Of a stretch of 64,000 bases of DNA, positions 1-8,446 are shown piece after piece. The translations under genes and the position numbers were made by a program. Within the stretch, counting starts at the first letter, position 1. Every line of letters starts with the position of its first letter. The notes below the pieces were generated by a model. The model saw only the letters and a program-made list of their open reading frames with translations. It had not been told where the DNA came from and did not search any database. Source of the stretch: Pseudomonas gingeri (lineage in GTDB: Bacteria; Pseudomonadota; Gammaproteobacteria; Pseudomonadales; Pseudomonadaceae); contig NZ_JACAOR010000001.1 of NCBI RefSeq assembly GCF_013386115.1, positions 400,639-464,638 of the forward strand, written 5' to 3'.

Positions 1-462
1 GTCCTTGAGGCGCCGTTCGCTCTGGCTCAGGTCGATCAGTCGGTCACGGGCCTCGTACTGTCGGCGGCGCCCACGAATGGCCGAGGTCACCAGGCTGATC
101 AGCGTCACCGGGTGAAAGGGGCGTTCCAGGAAGCTGACATTGCCCAGTTGCGCGCCGAGGCGGGAAGAGGGCGACCGATCAGGGCCGCCGTGATGGGTCA
201 TCAGCACAATGGGCAGGTCCGACCACGCCGGTTGTTCCTGCAGGTGCTGCAACAGTGGCTCCAGGTCCGTCTCGTGCAGGGCCTCGGCCGCGACGATCAA
301 CAGGCCGGCGCCACGCTCCAGCTCGCCACACAAGGTCGCCAGGCTCGTGGCGATCACGCCGGGGAAGCCGGCCTCGGCGAGAATCATCCGCGCGATCTGG
401 CCGTCGCGACCCCAGGGTGCCAGGATGATCGCTCGCTCGGAAACTGCGTCCGGCAGGGTCAC
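1..462 (-). CDS. Sensor (hybrid) histidine kinase, N-terminal part only; degenerate receiver domain
   Basis: The 3' part lies outside the window. The visible ~154 residues start at a GTG (460-462) whose last two bases overlap the TGA of the KaiC-like gene (459-461), a GTGA junction that implies translational coupling. Residues 1-120 follow a receiver (REC) fold, with strand motifs AIILAPWG, GLLIVAAEAL, LPIVLMTHH and FLERPF. The phospho-acceptor Asp expected after the third strand is Ala (IVAAE) and the conserved Lys of the last strand is Arg (ERPF), so it looks like a pseudo-receiver. After it comes an Arg-rich, probably coiled-coil linker (IRGRRRQYEARDRLIDL) typical of the stretch before a HisKA domain. 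The kinase core is not visible, so 'histidine kinase' is inferred from this layout and from known KaiC/kinase pairs. It could instead be a response regulator with another output. Confidence 0.6.
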   Translation of the reverse strand, partial: MTLPDAVSERAIILAPWGRDGQIARMILAEAGFPGVIATSLATLCGELERGAGLLIVAAEALHETDLEPLLQHLQEQPAWSDLPIVLMTHHGGPDRSPSSRLGAQLGNVSFLERPFHPVTLISLVTSAIRGRRRQYEARDRLIDLSQSERRLKD

Positions 463-1961
463 AAGCCTCCGTCCTTGAGCAACGGCAGGCCCTCACCCAG
501 ATAGGTGGGCACGCCGCGCAACACGCCCTGGAAGGCTTCCAGGGGCTCGCCGATGGTCATGCCACGGCCACTGATGCGGTACTCGCGGATGGTCGATTCA
601 TGGGCCCCGGTACGCTTCTTGATGATCGAGATGGCCCGGCGAACCTTGCCCAGGGCCTCGAAGTAACGCAGCAGGATCACGGTATCGGCCAGGTAGGTGA
701 TATCCACCGGTGCCTGCATGTCGCCGACCAGTCCGTGCTGGGCGACGGTCATGAAGGTCGCTGCGCCCTGGCGGTTGAGGTACAGCAGCAGTTCATGCAT
801 GTGCAGGATCAGCGCGTTCTCTTCCGGCATGGCGGCCTGGTAGCCGTTGATACTGTCGATCACCACGGTCTTGATGCCGCGCTCATCCACGCAGCGCCGC
901 ACCCGGTGGGAGAACTCGCCGGGAGACAGCTCGGCGGCATCGACCTGGTCGATCCACAGGTTGCCGGTCTCGCGCAGGGCCTGGAGGTCGATGCCGATAT
1001 TCTTCATGCGCTCGAACAGCAGGCCCAGTTCCTCGTCGAAAATGAACAGCGCGGCCTTTTCCCCGCGGGCCACCGCCGCGGCGGCGAAGAGCATGGCGAT
1101 CAGCGACTTGCCGGTGCCGGCAGGGCCGAGGATCAGGGTGCTGGAACCGGTTTCGATGCCGCCGCCGAGCAATGCATCCATCTCGGCGATACCGCTGGTG
1201 AGTTGCCGGCGCACGTACTGGCCGCGATGTTCGGCCGCCACCAGGCGGGGAAACACATGCACGCCATCGCCGCTGATGGTGAAGTCGTGATAGCCGCCGC
1301 GGTACTTCTGGCCCCGGTACTTGACCACCCGGACCCGGCGCCGTTCGGCACCGTAGTTGGGGGTCAGTTCCTCGAGGCGGATAACGCCGTGGGCGACGCT
1401 GTGCACGGTCTTGTCGAGAGACTCGGTGGTCAGGTCGTCGAGCAGCAGGACCGTGGCGTCATACCGCACGAAGTAGTGCTTGATCGCCAGGATCTGCCGA
1501 CGGTAACGCAGCGAACTCTGCGCCAGCAGGCGGATTTCGGAGAGGCTGTCGAGGACCACGCGGGTCGGCTTGACCCGTTCGACCACTTCGAATATCTGCC
1601 GGGTGGCCTCGCCCAGTTCCAGGTCCGAGGAATACAGCAGGCTTTGCTGATGGTCGGCGTTGAGCAGGCTTTCCGGCGGTGTCAGCTCGAAAATCTCGAT
1701 GTTTTCGTCCAGCGTCCAGCCATGGGAGTGCGCGCCCTGGCGCAGTTCGCGCTCGGTTTCCGACAGGGTGATATACAACGAGCGCTCGTCGGCCTTGGCA
1801 CCGGCCAGGAGAAAGTGCAGGGCCACGGTGGTCTTGCCGGTGCCGGGTTCGCCTTCGAGCAGGAAGACATGCCCGCGGGACAGGCCGCCGGACAGGATAT
1901 CGTCCAGCCCTTCGATGCCAGTGGCGGCTTTGGTCGTGATCGACGCTACTGATGTAGTCAA
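459..1961 (-). CDS. KaiC-like double-domain RecA-fold ATPase
   Basis: 500 residues with two tandem KaiC/RecA domains. Domain 1 (about 10-240) has Walker A GEPGTGKTT and the acidic pair SETE; domain 2 (about 250-480) has GPAGTGKS and FDEE. The C-terminal segment SIIKKRTGAHESTIREYRIS matches the KaiC CII end. At the cyanobacterial autophosphorylation pair Ser431/Thr432 the alignable residues here look like Thr-Tyr (DITYLADT). Non-cyanobacterial KaiC homologues without kaiA/kaiB are known as stress or signalling ATPases, and no kaiB is seen here. The gene overlaps the downstream sensor gene by a few nucleotides, so the pair probably works as one signalling unit. The start at 1961 begins a normal N-terminus leading straight into the GIEGLDDILSGG motif. 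Family is sure; role is not. Confidence 0.9.
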   Translation of the reverse strand: MTTSVASITTKAATGIEGLDDILSGGLSRGHVFLLEGEPGTGKTTVALHFLLAGAKADERSLYITLSETERELRQGAHSHGWTLDENIEIFELTPPESLLNADHQQSLLYSSDLELGEATRQIFEVVERVKPTRVVLDSLSEIRLLAQSSLRYRRQILAIKHYFVRYDATVLLLDDLTTESLDKTVHSVAHGVIRLEELTPNYGAERRRVRVVKYRGQKYRGGYHDFTISGDGVHVFPRLVAAEHRGQYVRRQLTSGIAEMDALLGGGIETGSSTLILGPAGTGKSLIAMLFAAAAVARGEKAALFIFDEELGLLFERMKNIGIDLQALRETGNLWIDQVDAAELSPGEFSHRVRRCVDERGIKTVVIDSINGYQAAMPEENALILHMHELLLYLNRQGAATFMTVAQHGLVGDMQAPVDITYLADTVILLRYFEALGKVRRAISIIKKRTGAHESTIREYRISGRGMTIGEPLEAFQGVLRGVPTYLGEGLPLLKDGGL

Positions 1962-2073
1962 GGAATCGCCTCATGTGACTGGGAGGTGGCGGTGTCCAGG
2001 CGCGTGACCTTTTGACGCCGCCTGTTCACTTGACCTCCGGATTCACGAGGTGTTCAGTCTTTTTGCTGGCGCT

Positions 2074-3129
2074 TCACAATCCCTGCTGCAGGGCAGGATC
2101 GTCGGGATTCTGCTGTTCCAGCTGCGCCAGCAGGATCTGCACGTTCTGCAACTGGCCGCTTTCCTTCCAGTAGCTGATCAGCAGCACGCGGGCCTTGCGG
2201 TTCGCCGGATGGCGCTGGACCAGCTCTTCGAGCTGGCGCTGGGCCGCTTCGAGCTGGTGCAGGTCGTGCAGGGTGGTGGCGAGCTTGTAGCGGTATTCGG
2301 TGTTGTCCGGTTCCAGCTCCACGGCCTTGGCCAGGCCCAGCAGGGCATACTCGGTCTGGCCATGGTGCAGCAGCCAGATGCCCAGGGCATGTTGCAGATA
2401 GGCCGACTGTGGTTGCACCTCCAGTTGCCGGGCCAGCAGTTGCCGGGCCTGGTCCGGCTGGCCGCGCTTGTCCAGCAGTTCGACGCGCGCGACCACTGCC
2501 CTGAGGTTGTTCGGCTCCAACTGCGACATGCGTTCGAGCGACTGCTGGGCCTCGTCCAGTTGCCCTTCGTGCAGGTACAGGCGGGCCAGTTGGAACTGGG
2601 CATCGGCACTCTCCGGCTGGGCCTTGAGGGTGCGTTCATATTCGTCGACCACCTGTTGCAGCGGGCCGAAATACAGGCCCTGGTCGTCCGGTGACAAGCC
2701 AAGCATGGCGTTGGCCGCGGCAAAGCGTACCTCCTGTTCGCTGTCCTCCAGCACCGGCCCGAGCAACAGGCTGCGCTGCGCTCCCGGCACCAGGCCGACG
2801 ATGCTCTGGATCGCCGCCTCGCGGACCAGCGCCGAAGGGCTCTGCAAATCCGCGTCGGCCAGTTTCAATGCCTGGGGACTGGGATAGTTGGGCAGTTCGG
2901 CATGCAGCGCGGCCCGGCGGATATCCGACAGGTCGGTGCGCGCCAGTTGCTGGTAGAGCACCCGCGCGGCGCCCGGCTGGCCGTTGTGCGCCTGTTCCAG
3001 GGCGCGGCCGTAATTGACATGCGGGGTTTTCGCGGGCACCGCGGTCGGGCTGCGCATCCAGTGCCAGGCAAGGCCCAGGATCAGGAAGGCAAGCAGGCTG
3101 ATGATCAGGTAACGGCGGGGCTTGGTCAT
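2074..3129 (-). CDS. Membrane-anchored TPR (and HEAT-like) repeat protein
   Basis: 351 residues from the ATG at 3129. An upstream in-frame extension to 3390 exists but runs antisense into the bestrophin gene and is low-complexity, so it was not used. Residues 5-22 (YLIISLLAFLILGLAWHW) form a single membrane anchor, leaving the rest probably periplasmic. Residues ~90-150 resemble HEAT-type helices (REAAIQSIVGLVPGAQ, EVRFAAANAML). From ~170 on there are at least four TPR units with the usual A/G/Y pattern (ADAQFQLARLYLHEGQLDEA, AYLQHALGIWLLHHGQTEYA, TEYRYKLATTLHDLHQLEAA). No enzymatic motif is seen, so it is probably a scaffold. It is co-oriented with the KaiC-like gene 112 nt downstream. Partner unknown. 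Confidence 0.8.
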   Translation of the reverse strand: MTKPRRYLIISLLAFLILGLAWHWMRSPTAVPAKTPHVNYGRALEQAHNGQPGAARVLYQQLARTDLSDIRRAALHAELPNYPSPQALKLADADLQSPSALVREAAIQSIVGLVPGAQRSLLLGPVLEDSEQEVRFAAANAMLGLSPDDQGLYFGPLQQVVDEYERTLKAQPESADAQFQLARLYLHEGQLDEAQQSLERMSQLEPNNLRAVVARVELLDKRGQPDQARQLLARQLEVQPQSAYLQHALGIWLLHHGQTEYALLGLAKAVELEPDNTEYRYKLATTLHDLHQLEAAQRQLEELVQRHPANRKARVLLISYWKESGQLQNVQILLAQLEQQNPDDPALQQGL

Positions 3130-3205
3130 GCAGTGTCCGTGAGCTGGCAGGCTTTTCCCAGAGCCGCCAGCTTCGGTCAGGAGCGCTTCGGAGTCAAACC
3201 CGCGA

Positions 3206-4105
3206 TCAGTTGAGCACGTACTCGATGGGTTCCAGGGGCGGTGGCAGCTCGGTTTCGCCGAGGCTGGCGAGAATCTCCCGCTCGACCGTGCGCAGCAGCG
3301 CATTGCACGGCAAGTCGTTCTCGTCGAAACCGAACGGGTCCTCGAGGTCGTCGCCGATCTCGTCGAGGCCGAAAAAGGTGTAGCTGACAATCGCGGTAAA
3401 CACCGGCGTCAACCAGCCCAGGGGTTCGGCCATGGCGAACGGCAGCAGGATGCAGAACAGATAGATGGTGCGGTGCAGCAACAGGGTATAGGGGAAGGGC
3501 AGCGGAGTGTGCTTGATCCGCTCGCAACTGGCCTGGACCTGGCTCAGGCTGGCCAGCCGGGCGGCAAAGACCGTATAGCGCCATTCGCCGAGCTGGCCCT
3601 GTTGCGCCAGGCGCGAGCAGCGCGCCCCGATTTGCTGCAAGAGGTGGTCGGTGACATTCGGATGGTTCTGCGGCGGCGGCTGCGTGGCCCACTCGCGCAC
3701 GGCGGCGTGCTCGTCTTCCAGGCGCAGGCGGGCGATCAGGCCATGGGCAAAGCCGCAGAGGTCGTGCAGCAGGGCCTGGCGCTCGGCGGTGTCGGTGAAC
3801 ACCTGGCTTTCGCGGATCAGCGAGCGCACCTCGATGATCATCTGCCCCAGTTGCTTGCGGCCCTCCCACCAGCGGTCGTAGCAGGCATTGTTGCGAAAGC
3901 TCATGAAGATCGACAGCGACAGCCCGAGCAGGGTGAACGGCGTGGCGTTGACCTTGGAAAAGTAGGCCGGGTGCCAGGTTTCCACCAGCACGATGACCGA
4001 GGCCAGCAATGTCACCAGCAGGCTGCGCAGGGCAATCCGCTTGGCAATCGAGCCTTTCAGGGAAAACAGGATGCCGATCAGGTTCGGCTTGGGACGCACG
4101 ATCAT
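3206..4105 (-). CDS. Bestrophin-like (RFP-TM) chloride channel family protein
   Basis: 299 residues, the usual size for bacterial bestrophins (YneE type). Features of the family are the N-terminal basic segment followed by a transmembrane helix (SLLVTLLASVIVLVETW), the FTLLGLSLSIFMSFRNNACYDRWWEGR segment (read in two parts: the helix ending SIFMSFRNN and the YDRWWEGRK loop), and the C-terminal FGLDEIGDDLEDPFG acidic cluster that corresponds to the Ca2+ clasp region of animal bestrophins. Bacterial members form pentameric cation- or anion-conducting channels in the inner membrane; physiological role is mostly unknown. No Shine-Dalgarno stands out before the ATG at 4105, so the start is moderately sure. 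It lies between the TPR gene and the EIIC-EAL gene on the same strand. Confidence 0.85.
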   Translation of the reverse strand: MIVRPKPNLIGILFSLKGSIAKRIALRSLLVTLLASVIVLVETWHPAYFSKVNATPFTLLGLSLSIFMSFRNNACYDRWWEGRKQLGQMIIEVRSLIRESQVFTDTAERQALLHDLCGFAHGLIARLRLEDEHAAVREWATQPPPQNHPNVTDHLLQQIGARCSRLAQQGQLGEWRYTVFAARLASLSQVQASCERIKHTPLPFPYTLLLHRTIYLFCILLPFAMAEPLGWLTPVFTAIVSYTFFGLDEIGDDLEDPFGFDENDLPCNALLRTVEREILASLGETELPPPLEPIEYVLN

Positions 4106-4220
4106 GGGAAGGGACTGGCAGCAGCGCGGGGGTTACGCCGAGCCAGACTAGAAGCCGCCGGCCTGCTTGTCCAATCGCTCTGCCCGACAGCTTGATCGAG
4201 GCTGTCTATCATCGAGGTGC

Positions 4221-6326
4221 TCATGCGTTGTTCGGCAATATCAACAGCCTTTCGCCGGCAGCCAGTTCCTGGCGCTGCAGAACAAATGCGGGCATCTGTG
4301 TCGCGTTGATCGCCTTGCTGAAATACCAGCCCTGGATCACCAGTTCGCGGGAGGACTGCAAGGCGTCGTACTGCTCCCGGGTTTCCACGCCTTCGACGAT
4401 GATGTCGAGGTCGAGGGTTTCGCACAGCCGCAGCATGCCGCTCAGAACCCGTGCGCCATTGGCATGACGGTGGGCGACGACAAAGCTGCGGTCGATCTTG
4501 ATGCCATCGATCCTGAACTGGTGCAGGTAGCTCAGGGCCGAATAGCCGGTGCCGAAATCGTCGATATACAGTTTGGCGCCGAAGCCGTGCAGGCCTTCGA
4601 TCAGGCGGTGGATCAACTGCACGTCGCCGACCAGCGCATCCTCGGTCAACTCGACGGAAATCCGCCCGTGGGCCTGGGCGAGAATCTCCAGCAGGCGTTC
4701 GCCGTGCTCGGGCGTGCTCAGGGTCGCGGCCGTGACATTGATGGTCATTGGCAGTTCGAAGCCGATCTTCTGCCAGCGCCGATATTGCTCCAGCGCCTGG
4801 GAGGCGACCCACAGGTCGACATCGGCCATCAGGTTGGCCTGGGCCAGCCATCTGAGAAACTCCCAGGGCTGCTGGGCACGGCCGTCCTTGTCACGGGCAC
4901 GCATCAAGGCCTCGCAACCGATGCACAGGCCGCTCACCTTGGAGATCTGTGGCTGGAATTCCAGGTGGAATTCGTATTCGCTGATGAGCCGGATACGTTC
5001 CAGTTCCTCGGTGCGCCGGGCCTCGTTGCGGTGCGCGGCGACCACCGGGTCGAGCTCGAACAACCGGCCCTTTTCCTCCAGGCTGCGAAAGGTAGTGTCG
5101 AAGGACCTGATGTAGATGTTCTGTTCTTCGGCCTGCTGGCGATGCAGGGCAATCACATACGGCGCGTACACCAGGCAGCCGACGGCGACGAGTACCAGTT
5201 GCAGGACCACGGCCGCCCAGTCGCCGTTGGTGCTCAGGTAGGCATTGAGCAGCACCGGCGAAGTCAGCGGCATGCCGGTCACCACCGGAGCGACCCAGCC
5301 GGCCTGCACGGCCGCCACCGCCAGCACGGTATTGAGCATGGGCGCGATGAGAAAGGGCAGGAACAGCCTTGGGTTGAGGATGATCGGCAGCCCGAACAGC
5401 AGGATCTCGTTGACATTGAACAGCGACAACGGCGTCGCGGCCAGGGCCAGCAGGCGCAGGGAGCGGTCGCGGGAAAACAGCAGGATGGCAACGATCAGCG
5501 ACAGCGAGGCACCGGAGCCGCCGGTGAAGGCGAAGCAGCCCAGCAGGCCGCTGTTGAGCGCATAGCGGGCCGGCTCGGCGGCGGCGACGTTGAGCTGGTT
5601 GACCGTCACCGCCAGGTCAAGGACGTCGAACAGCGGCTGCATGGCATGGGCGCCGTGGATGCCGAAGAACCACAGCATCGAGTTGGTCGCGCTGATCAGC
5701 AGCCCATAGGCATAGGGATGGTCGAGTGCCGTCAGGTCGAAGAGCACCTGCATCTGGGCGACGCTGGGGATCTCCAGCAGCAGCGACAGCACCATCACCA
5801 GCACCGCCGCGGTCAACAGGCCGGGAATCACCACATTGATGCTGTCGCGCACGTTGTAGCCGACCACGTTTTCCCGTACCAGCCGCAGCCAGGGCTGGCG
5901 GTAGAGCCGGGCAATGATCGGCACGTTGACCAGCGGCGAGGCGATGGCGATAAACAGCACCAGCGTCGCGGCCGCGCGGGGGTAGTCCTGCAGCAGGTAG
6001 ATCGCGATCACCACATGGGTCAGGCACAGGAACGCCACCGGCACCTGCGGCAAGCGGTAGCGGATCGCGAGCATGTAGCCGATCGAGGCGGCGACCAGCA
6101 AGGGTAGGGTGCCGCTGATCTTCTCGTGCAGCCCGGCGAGGAAGTCCACCAGCTCATCCGGCGCACCCAGCAACCGGGCACAGACCGACAGCACGAGGAA
6201 GGCGGCCGAAACCAGCAGGCACGGCAACAGCCAGAGCAGCCCTTCGCGAATGGCCCGCAACGAGTCGGCGCCGGCCAGCGCCGCCAGGCGATTGGTCAGG
6301 AACAACTTGAAGACTGACTGTGACAT
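4221..6326 (-). CDS. PTS EIIC-like membrane domain fused to an EAL c-di-GMP phosphodiesterase
   Basis: 701 residues. The first ~400 carry about ten hydrophobic helices resembling a lactose/cellobiose-type PTS EIIC permease, including the NEILLFGLPIILNP and FGIHGAHAMQP segments. Residues ~430-690 are an EAL domain with the catalytic set present: GCEALMR, the Asn in TINVTAATLS, ELTEDAL, DDFGTG, the Lys in IDGIKIDRS, and VEGVETREQ. So it is probably an active phosphodiesterase that hydrolyses c-di-GMP at the inner membrane, with the EIIC part as a sugar sensor or transporter. No EIIA/EIIB genes are adjacent, which favours sensing. The start at 6326 is preceded by AAAGGGG about 8 nt upstream. The gene has its own leader with a possible RBS-masking hairpin (see separate entry). 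Confidence 0.9.
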   Translation of the reverse strand: MSQSVFKLFLTNRLAALAGADSLRAIREGLLWLLPCLLVSAAFLVLSVCARLLGAPDELVDFLAGLHEKISGTLPLLVAASIGYMLAIRYRLPQVPVAFLCLTHVVIAIYLLQDYPRAAATLVLFIAIASPLVNVPIIARLYRQPWLRLVRENVVGYNVRDSINVVIPGLLTAAVLVMVLSLLLEIPSVAQMQVLFDLTALDHPYAYGLLISATNSMLWFFGIHGAHAMQPLFDVLDLAVTVNQLNVAAAEPARYALNSGLLGCFAFTGGSGASLSLIVAILLFSRDRSLRLLALAATPLSLFNVNEILLFGLPIILNPRLFLPFLIAPMLNTVLAVAAVQAGWVAPVVTGMPLTSPVLLNAYLSTNGDWAAVVLQLVLVAVGCLVYAPYVIALHRQQAEEQNIYIRSFDTTFRSLEEKGRLFELDPVVAAHRNEARRTEELERIRLISEYEFHLEFQPQISKVSGLCIGCEALMRARDKDGRAQQPWEFLRWLAQANLMADVDLWVASQALEQYRRWQKIGFELPMTINVTAATLSTPEHGERLLEILAQAHGRISVELTEDALVGDVQLIHRLIEGLHGFGAKLYIDDFGTGYSALSYLHQFRIDGIKIDRSFVVAHRHANGARVLSGMLRLCETLDLDIIVEGVETREQYDALQSSRELVIQGWYFSKAINATQMPAFVLQRQELAAGERLLILPNNA

Positions 6327-6333
6327 TGTCCAA

Positions 6334-6361
6334 CCCCTTTAGACCTTCAGTCTTGAAGGGG
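6334..6361 (-). promoter_or_regulatory. Possible RBS-masking leader structure before the EIIC-EAL gene
   Basis: Read on the minus strand, CCCCTT (6361-6356) can pair with the ribosome-binding AAGGGG (6339-6334), hiding it. The same bases also enter a competing hairpin CCTTCA-AGAC-TGAAGG (6359-6344), which would leave the RBS free. The two pairings exclude each other. This is only seen in sequence; no energy calculation was done. Confidence 0.3.
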
Positions 6362-6434
6362 CATATGGCCATCAGGCTGGTCCCCTGGACGCGAGCATAT
6401 CCCGAGATGCCCCGAAAAGGCCAAGCCGCCGATG

Positions 6435-6467
6435 GAAAAAGCCCCGAGGCCAAAGGCGCTCGGGGCT
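6435..6467 (-). terminator. Rho-independent terminator after the GY-repeat protein gene
   Basis: A 9-bp stem AGCCCCGAG/CTCGGGGCT (6440-6448 with 6459-6467) is followed, on the minus strand, by a run of five T. It lies about 45 nt after the stop at 6513 and separates that gene from the EIIC-EAL gene. Confidence 0.8.
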
Positions 6468-6512
6468 GCTCGGTGGGAGTCCGGCAAGGATGTCACGACC
6501 ACCTGATCGGTT

Positions 6513-6881
6513 TCAGTAACGCATCTGGCCGTAAGGTGGCGTGTTGGCGTTCTGGCCGCGGTTGTAACCGACAGCGAAGCCGTAGTTGTAGCCCGCCGCG
6601 TAGCCGGCGGCATAGGTATTGCGCCCGGCTGCATAGCCGTCCACCTGTCCCGCGGTGTAGCCGGCATGGAAGCCCGCGGAATAACCGGTGGGCCTGACGG
6701 CAACGTTGGTGCTACAGGTGTACCGGCAAAGGGGCGCGGCGTGGCTGGAGGTGGCGATCAACGGGCAGGCTACGCCCATCGCGATCAGCATGGCCACGGC
6801 AAATCCCCTTTTGCGGGGCCGGGTACGCAACGCCCTGGCGTGACGGGAACAGTCCGATGGGCAAAGAGCGATAGCAGTCAT
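6513..6881 (-). CDS. Small exported Gly/Tyr-rich repeat protein
   Basis: 122 residues from the ATG at 6881, chosen because GGAGG lies 9 nt upstream (6891-6895); an in-frame ATG at 6917 has no such site. A basic N-terminus and hydrophobic stretch (FAVAMLIAMGVACPLIA) end in a likely signal-peptidase site SHA-AP. Two cysteines (CRYTC) follow. The mature part is made of repeated GYxAGxxxGY units (GYSAGFHAGYTAGQVDGYAAG, then GYAAGYNYGFAVGY), with Gly-Tyr spaced every 4-8 residues. No enzyme motif is present. The repeat style suggests a surface or envelope structural protein; function is unknown. Confidence 0.7.
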   Translation of the reverse strand: MTAIALCPSDCSRHARALRTRPRKRGFAVAMLIAMGVACPLIATSSHAAPLCRYTCSTNVAVRPTGYSAGFHAGYTAGQVDGYAAGRNTYAAGYAAGYNYGFAVGYNRGQNANTPPYGQMRY

Positions 6882-6940
6882 TTCAGTATTCCTCCGGATC
6901 AAGCCGATGCGCTTCAATGGAAGCCAGAACGGCCTTTGTG

Positions 6941-8209
6941 CTAGTTGTTGAAAATAACCCCATCGTCCTGCTCGCTGACGCTGGCGTCTTCACTGACGCC
7001 GGCGGTATAGGCGCCATTGGGAGAAATGGCGTCGGCACAGTCGTTGCCACCGGCTCCCAGGGGGCTGATTGCCAGGAGGGTGCCGCCGGAGCTGTGGTAA
7101 GTGAAGGCTTCGCTGACGCCCGCCACTTCACCGCAACCGACGATGATGCCGTTGTCGGAGATGGCCTTGGCGGTGGCTCTGGCGCTACCGGCCAGGAGTG
7201 GGACCGGAATCCCGTTGGTACCGGTGGCGGGGTCCCAGAAGAACCCGGTAGTAAAGCCCCCGGATTTCAGCCGGTTACCGGCGATCTGCCCTGACGCATT
7301 CATGGCGACCCCGGAGTTACGCAGCGAGGTGTTGCCGTTGATGGTCAGCATCACCGTCGGCGCGCTGGCACCGCCGGCCGGCCACTGCACGGTTTTATAG
7401 GTATCGGGTACGTAATAACAGGTACCGAGGATTTTTCCGCTCAGATTGATCTCACTGGCGACGCAGTAGCTGGCCCCACTGGGCACAGGCAGCACGGTAT
7501 AGCCGGAGCTGGCATTGGCCCAGAGCACGGCGCGATTTTTCCCCGAACCACCGGTACCGGCCGGACAATTGCCAATAATCGCTGGCGTTGCCGCATCACT
7601 GATGTCCGCCGGACTGCAGTTGCTGACCGAGCCGAGCAGCGGTGGCAGCAGGCTGTTCGCGGCTCCGGTGGAACTCCACACCACCGGCGTGGCTTCACCG
7701 GTGGGGCTGATGCTGATGCCCGTCACGACACCCGCGAGGTTGACGGCCGCGGCCTCGGTCTGCACGTCGGGTACCAGGCGCAGGCCGGCGAGCAGGGGCA
7801 GCGGTTGCAGTTGCTGAGGGGGCGCGGTGAGATTGTTGACCGACCATTTGACCGCCTGATTCACTTCGAGACTGTCTTCACAGGTACCGACGATCACGGC
7901 CGTGCTTGCCGGGGCATTGCTGATTGCACCGGCGGCACAGGCCCCCGGGTCTCCACTGGCGGAGGTGAACAAAGGCGGGAGAGCCGTTGCCCCGCCAGAC
8001 AGAGTGTCCACCAGCGCTGACTCGTAAAAACTCACCGACATGGATTTGCCCACAAAATAATGATAGTCGTTGCCTGCGGTGAGGCGGCTGCTGAGAACAG
8101 TGGAATTGCTGACGTTATCGTTCCAGGTGGCAGCCTGGACCACCGTGGCGAGGTTGACACTCGCGACCACCAAGCCGAGTGAGGTAACAAGACGAGAGGG
8201 GAGTTTCAT
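6941..8209 (-). CDS. Exported HAF-type repeat (probable beta-propeller) protein
   Basis: 422 residues with a clear signal peptide (MKLPSRLVTSLGLVVASVNL, cleavage near VQA-AT). The mature protein has recurring ~50-residue blocks of the kind VVWSSTG...G-[NQ]-I-x-G-x-C and [AN]-x-[SN]-G-[QKI]-I-x-G, for example AMNASGQIAGNR, AISDNGIIVGC, INLSGKILGTC and ISPNGAYTAG. These resemble HAF/extracellular repeats that usually build propellers. Several blocks carry a Cys just after the GxC turn, so disulphides are possible. AAGGAG lies 7-8 nt before the ATG at 8209. The next minus-strand gene begins at 6881, so the two exported proteins may be co-transcribed. Function unknown. Confidence 0.7.
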   Translation of the reverse strand: MKLPSRLVTSLGLVVASVNLATVVQAATWNDNVSNSTVLSSRLTAGNDYHYFVGKSMSVSFYESALVDTLSGGATALPPLFTSASGDPGACAAGAISNAPASTAVIVGTCEDSLEVNQAVKWSVNNLTAPPQQLQPLPLLAGLRLVPDVQTEAAAVNLAGVVTGISISPTGEATPVVWSSTGAANSLLPPLLGSVSNCSPADISDAATPAIIGNCPAGTGGSGKNRAVLWANASSGYTVLPVPSGASYCVASEINLSGKILGTCYYVPDTYKTVQWPAGGASAPTVMLTINGNTSLRNSGVAMNASGQIAGNRLKSGGFTTGFFWDPATGTNGIPVPLLAGSARATAKAISDNGIIVGCGEVAGVSEAFTYHSSGGTLLAISPLGAGGNDCADAISPNGAYTAGVSEDASVSEQDDGVIFNN

Positions 8210-8374
8210 AACGCTTCTCCTTGCGATGATGAGTGCGCGCGCACGATCTATGCGCGTCCTTACCGTACCCCTCGGTTCATCGCCCCGGTAACTGTCAGAA
8301 ATGACAGTTGGTTAGAGCATTTCGGAGCTGAAGAAATATCTTGTAACACTATCCTTAGCTGTTATTCGTGGACG

Positions 8375-8407
8375 AAAAAAAGCCCCGCGACCGAAGGGGC
8401 GCGGGGC
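8375..8407 (-). terminator. Terminator of the mexEF-oprN operon
   Basis: Stem GCCCCGCG/CGCGGGGC (8382-8389 with 8400-8407) followed on the minus strand by a run of seven T (8375-8381). It lies 40 nt after the oprN stop. The rest of 8210-8446 is AT-richer and should hold the promoter of the HAF-repeat gene; no operator was recognised. Confidence 0.85.
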
Positions 8408-8446
8408 CGAAGCGGTTGGAGGGGCATCCAACCAGGAGAGTTTGAA

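Noticed and set aside
459..1961. Circadian clock role for the KaiC-like protein
   Set aside because: No kaiA or kaiB nearby and the Ser/Thr phosphorylation pair is altered; a clock function is not supported.
2074..3390. Start of the TPR gene at 3390
   Set aside because: The extra 87 codons lie antisense to the bestrophin gene and look like its shadow; the ATG at 3129 gives a normal membrane anchor.
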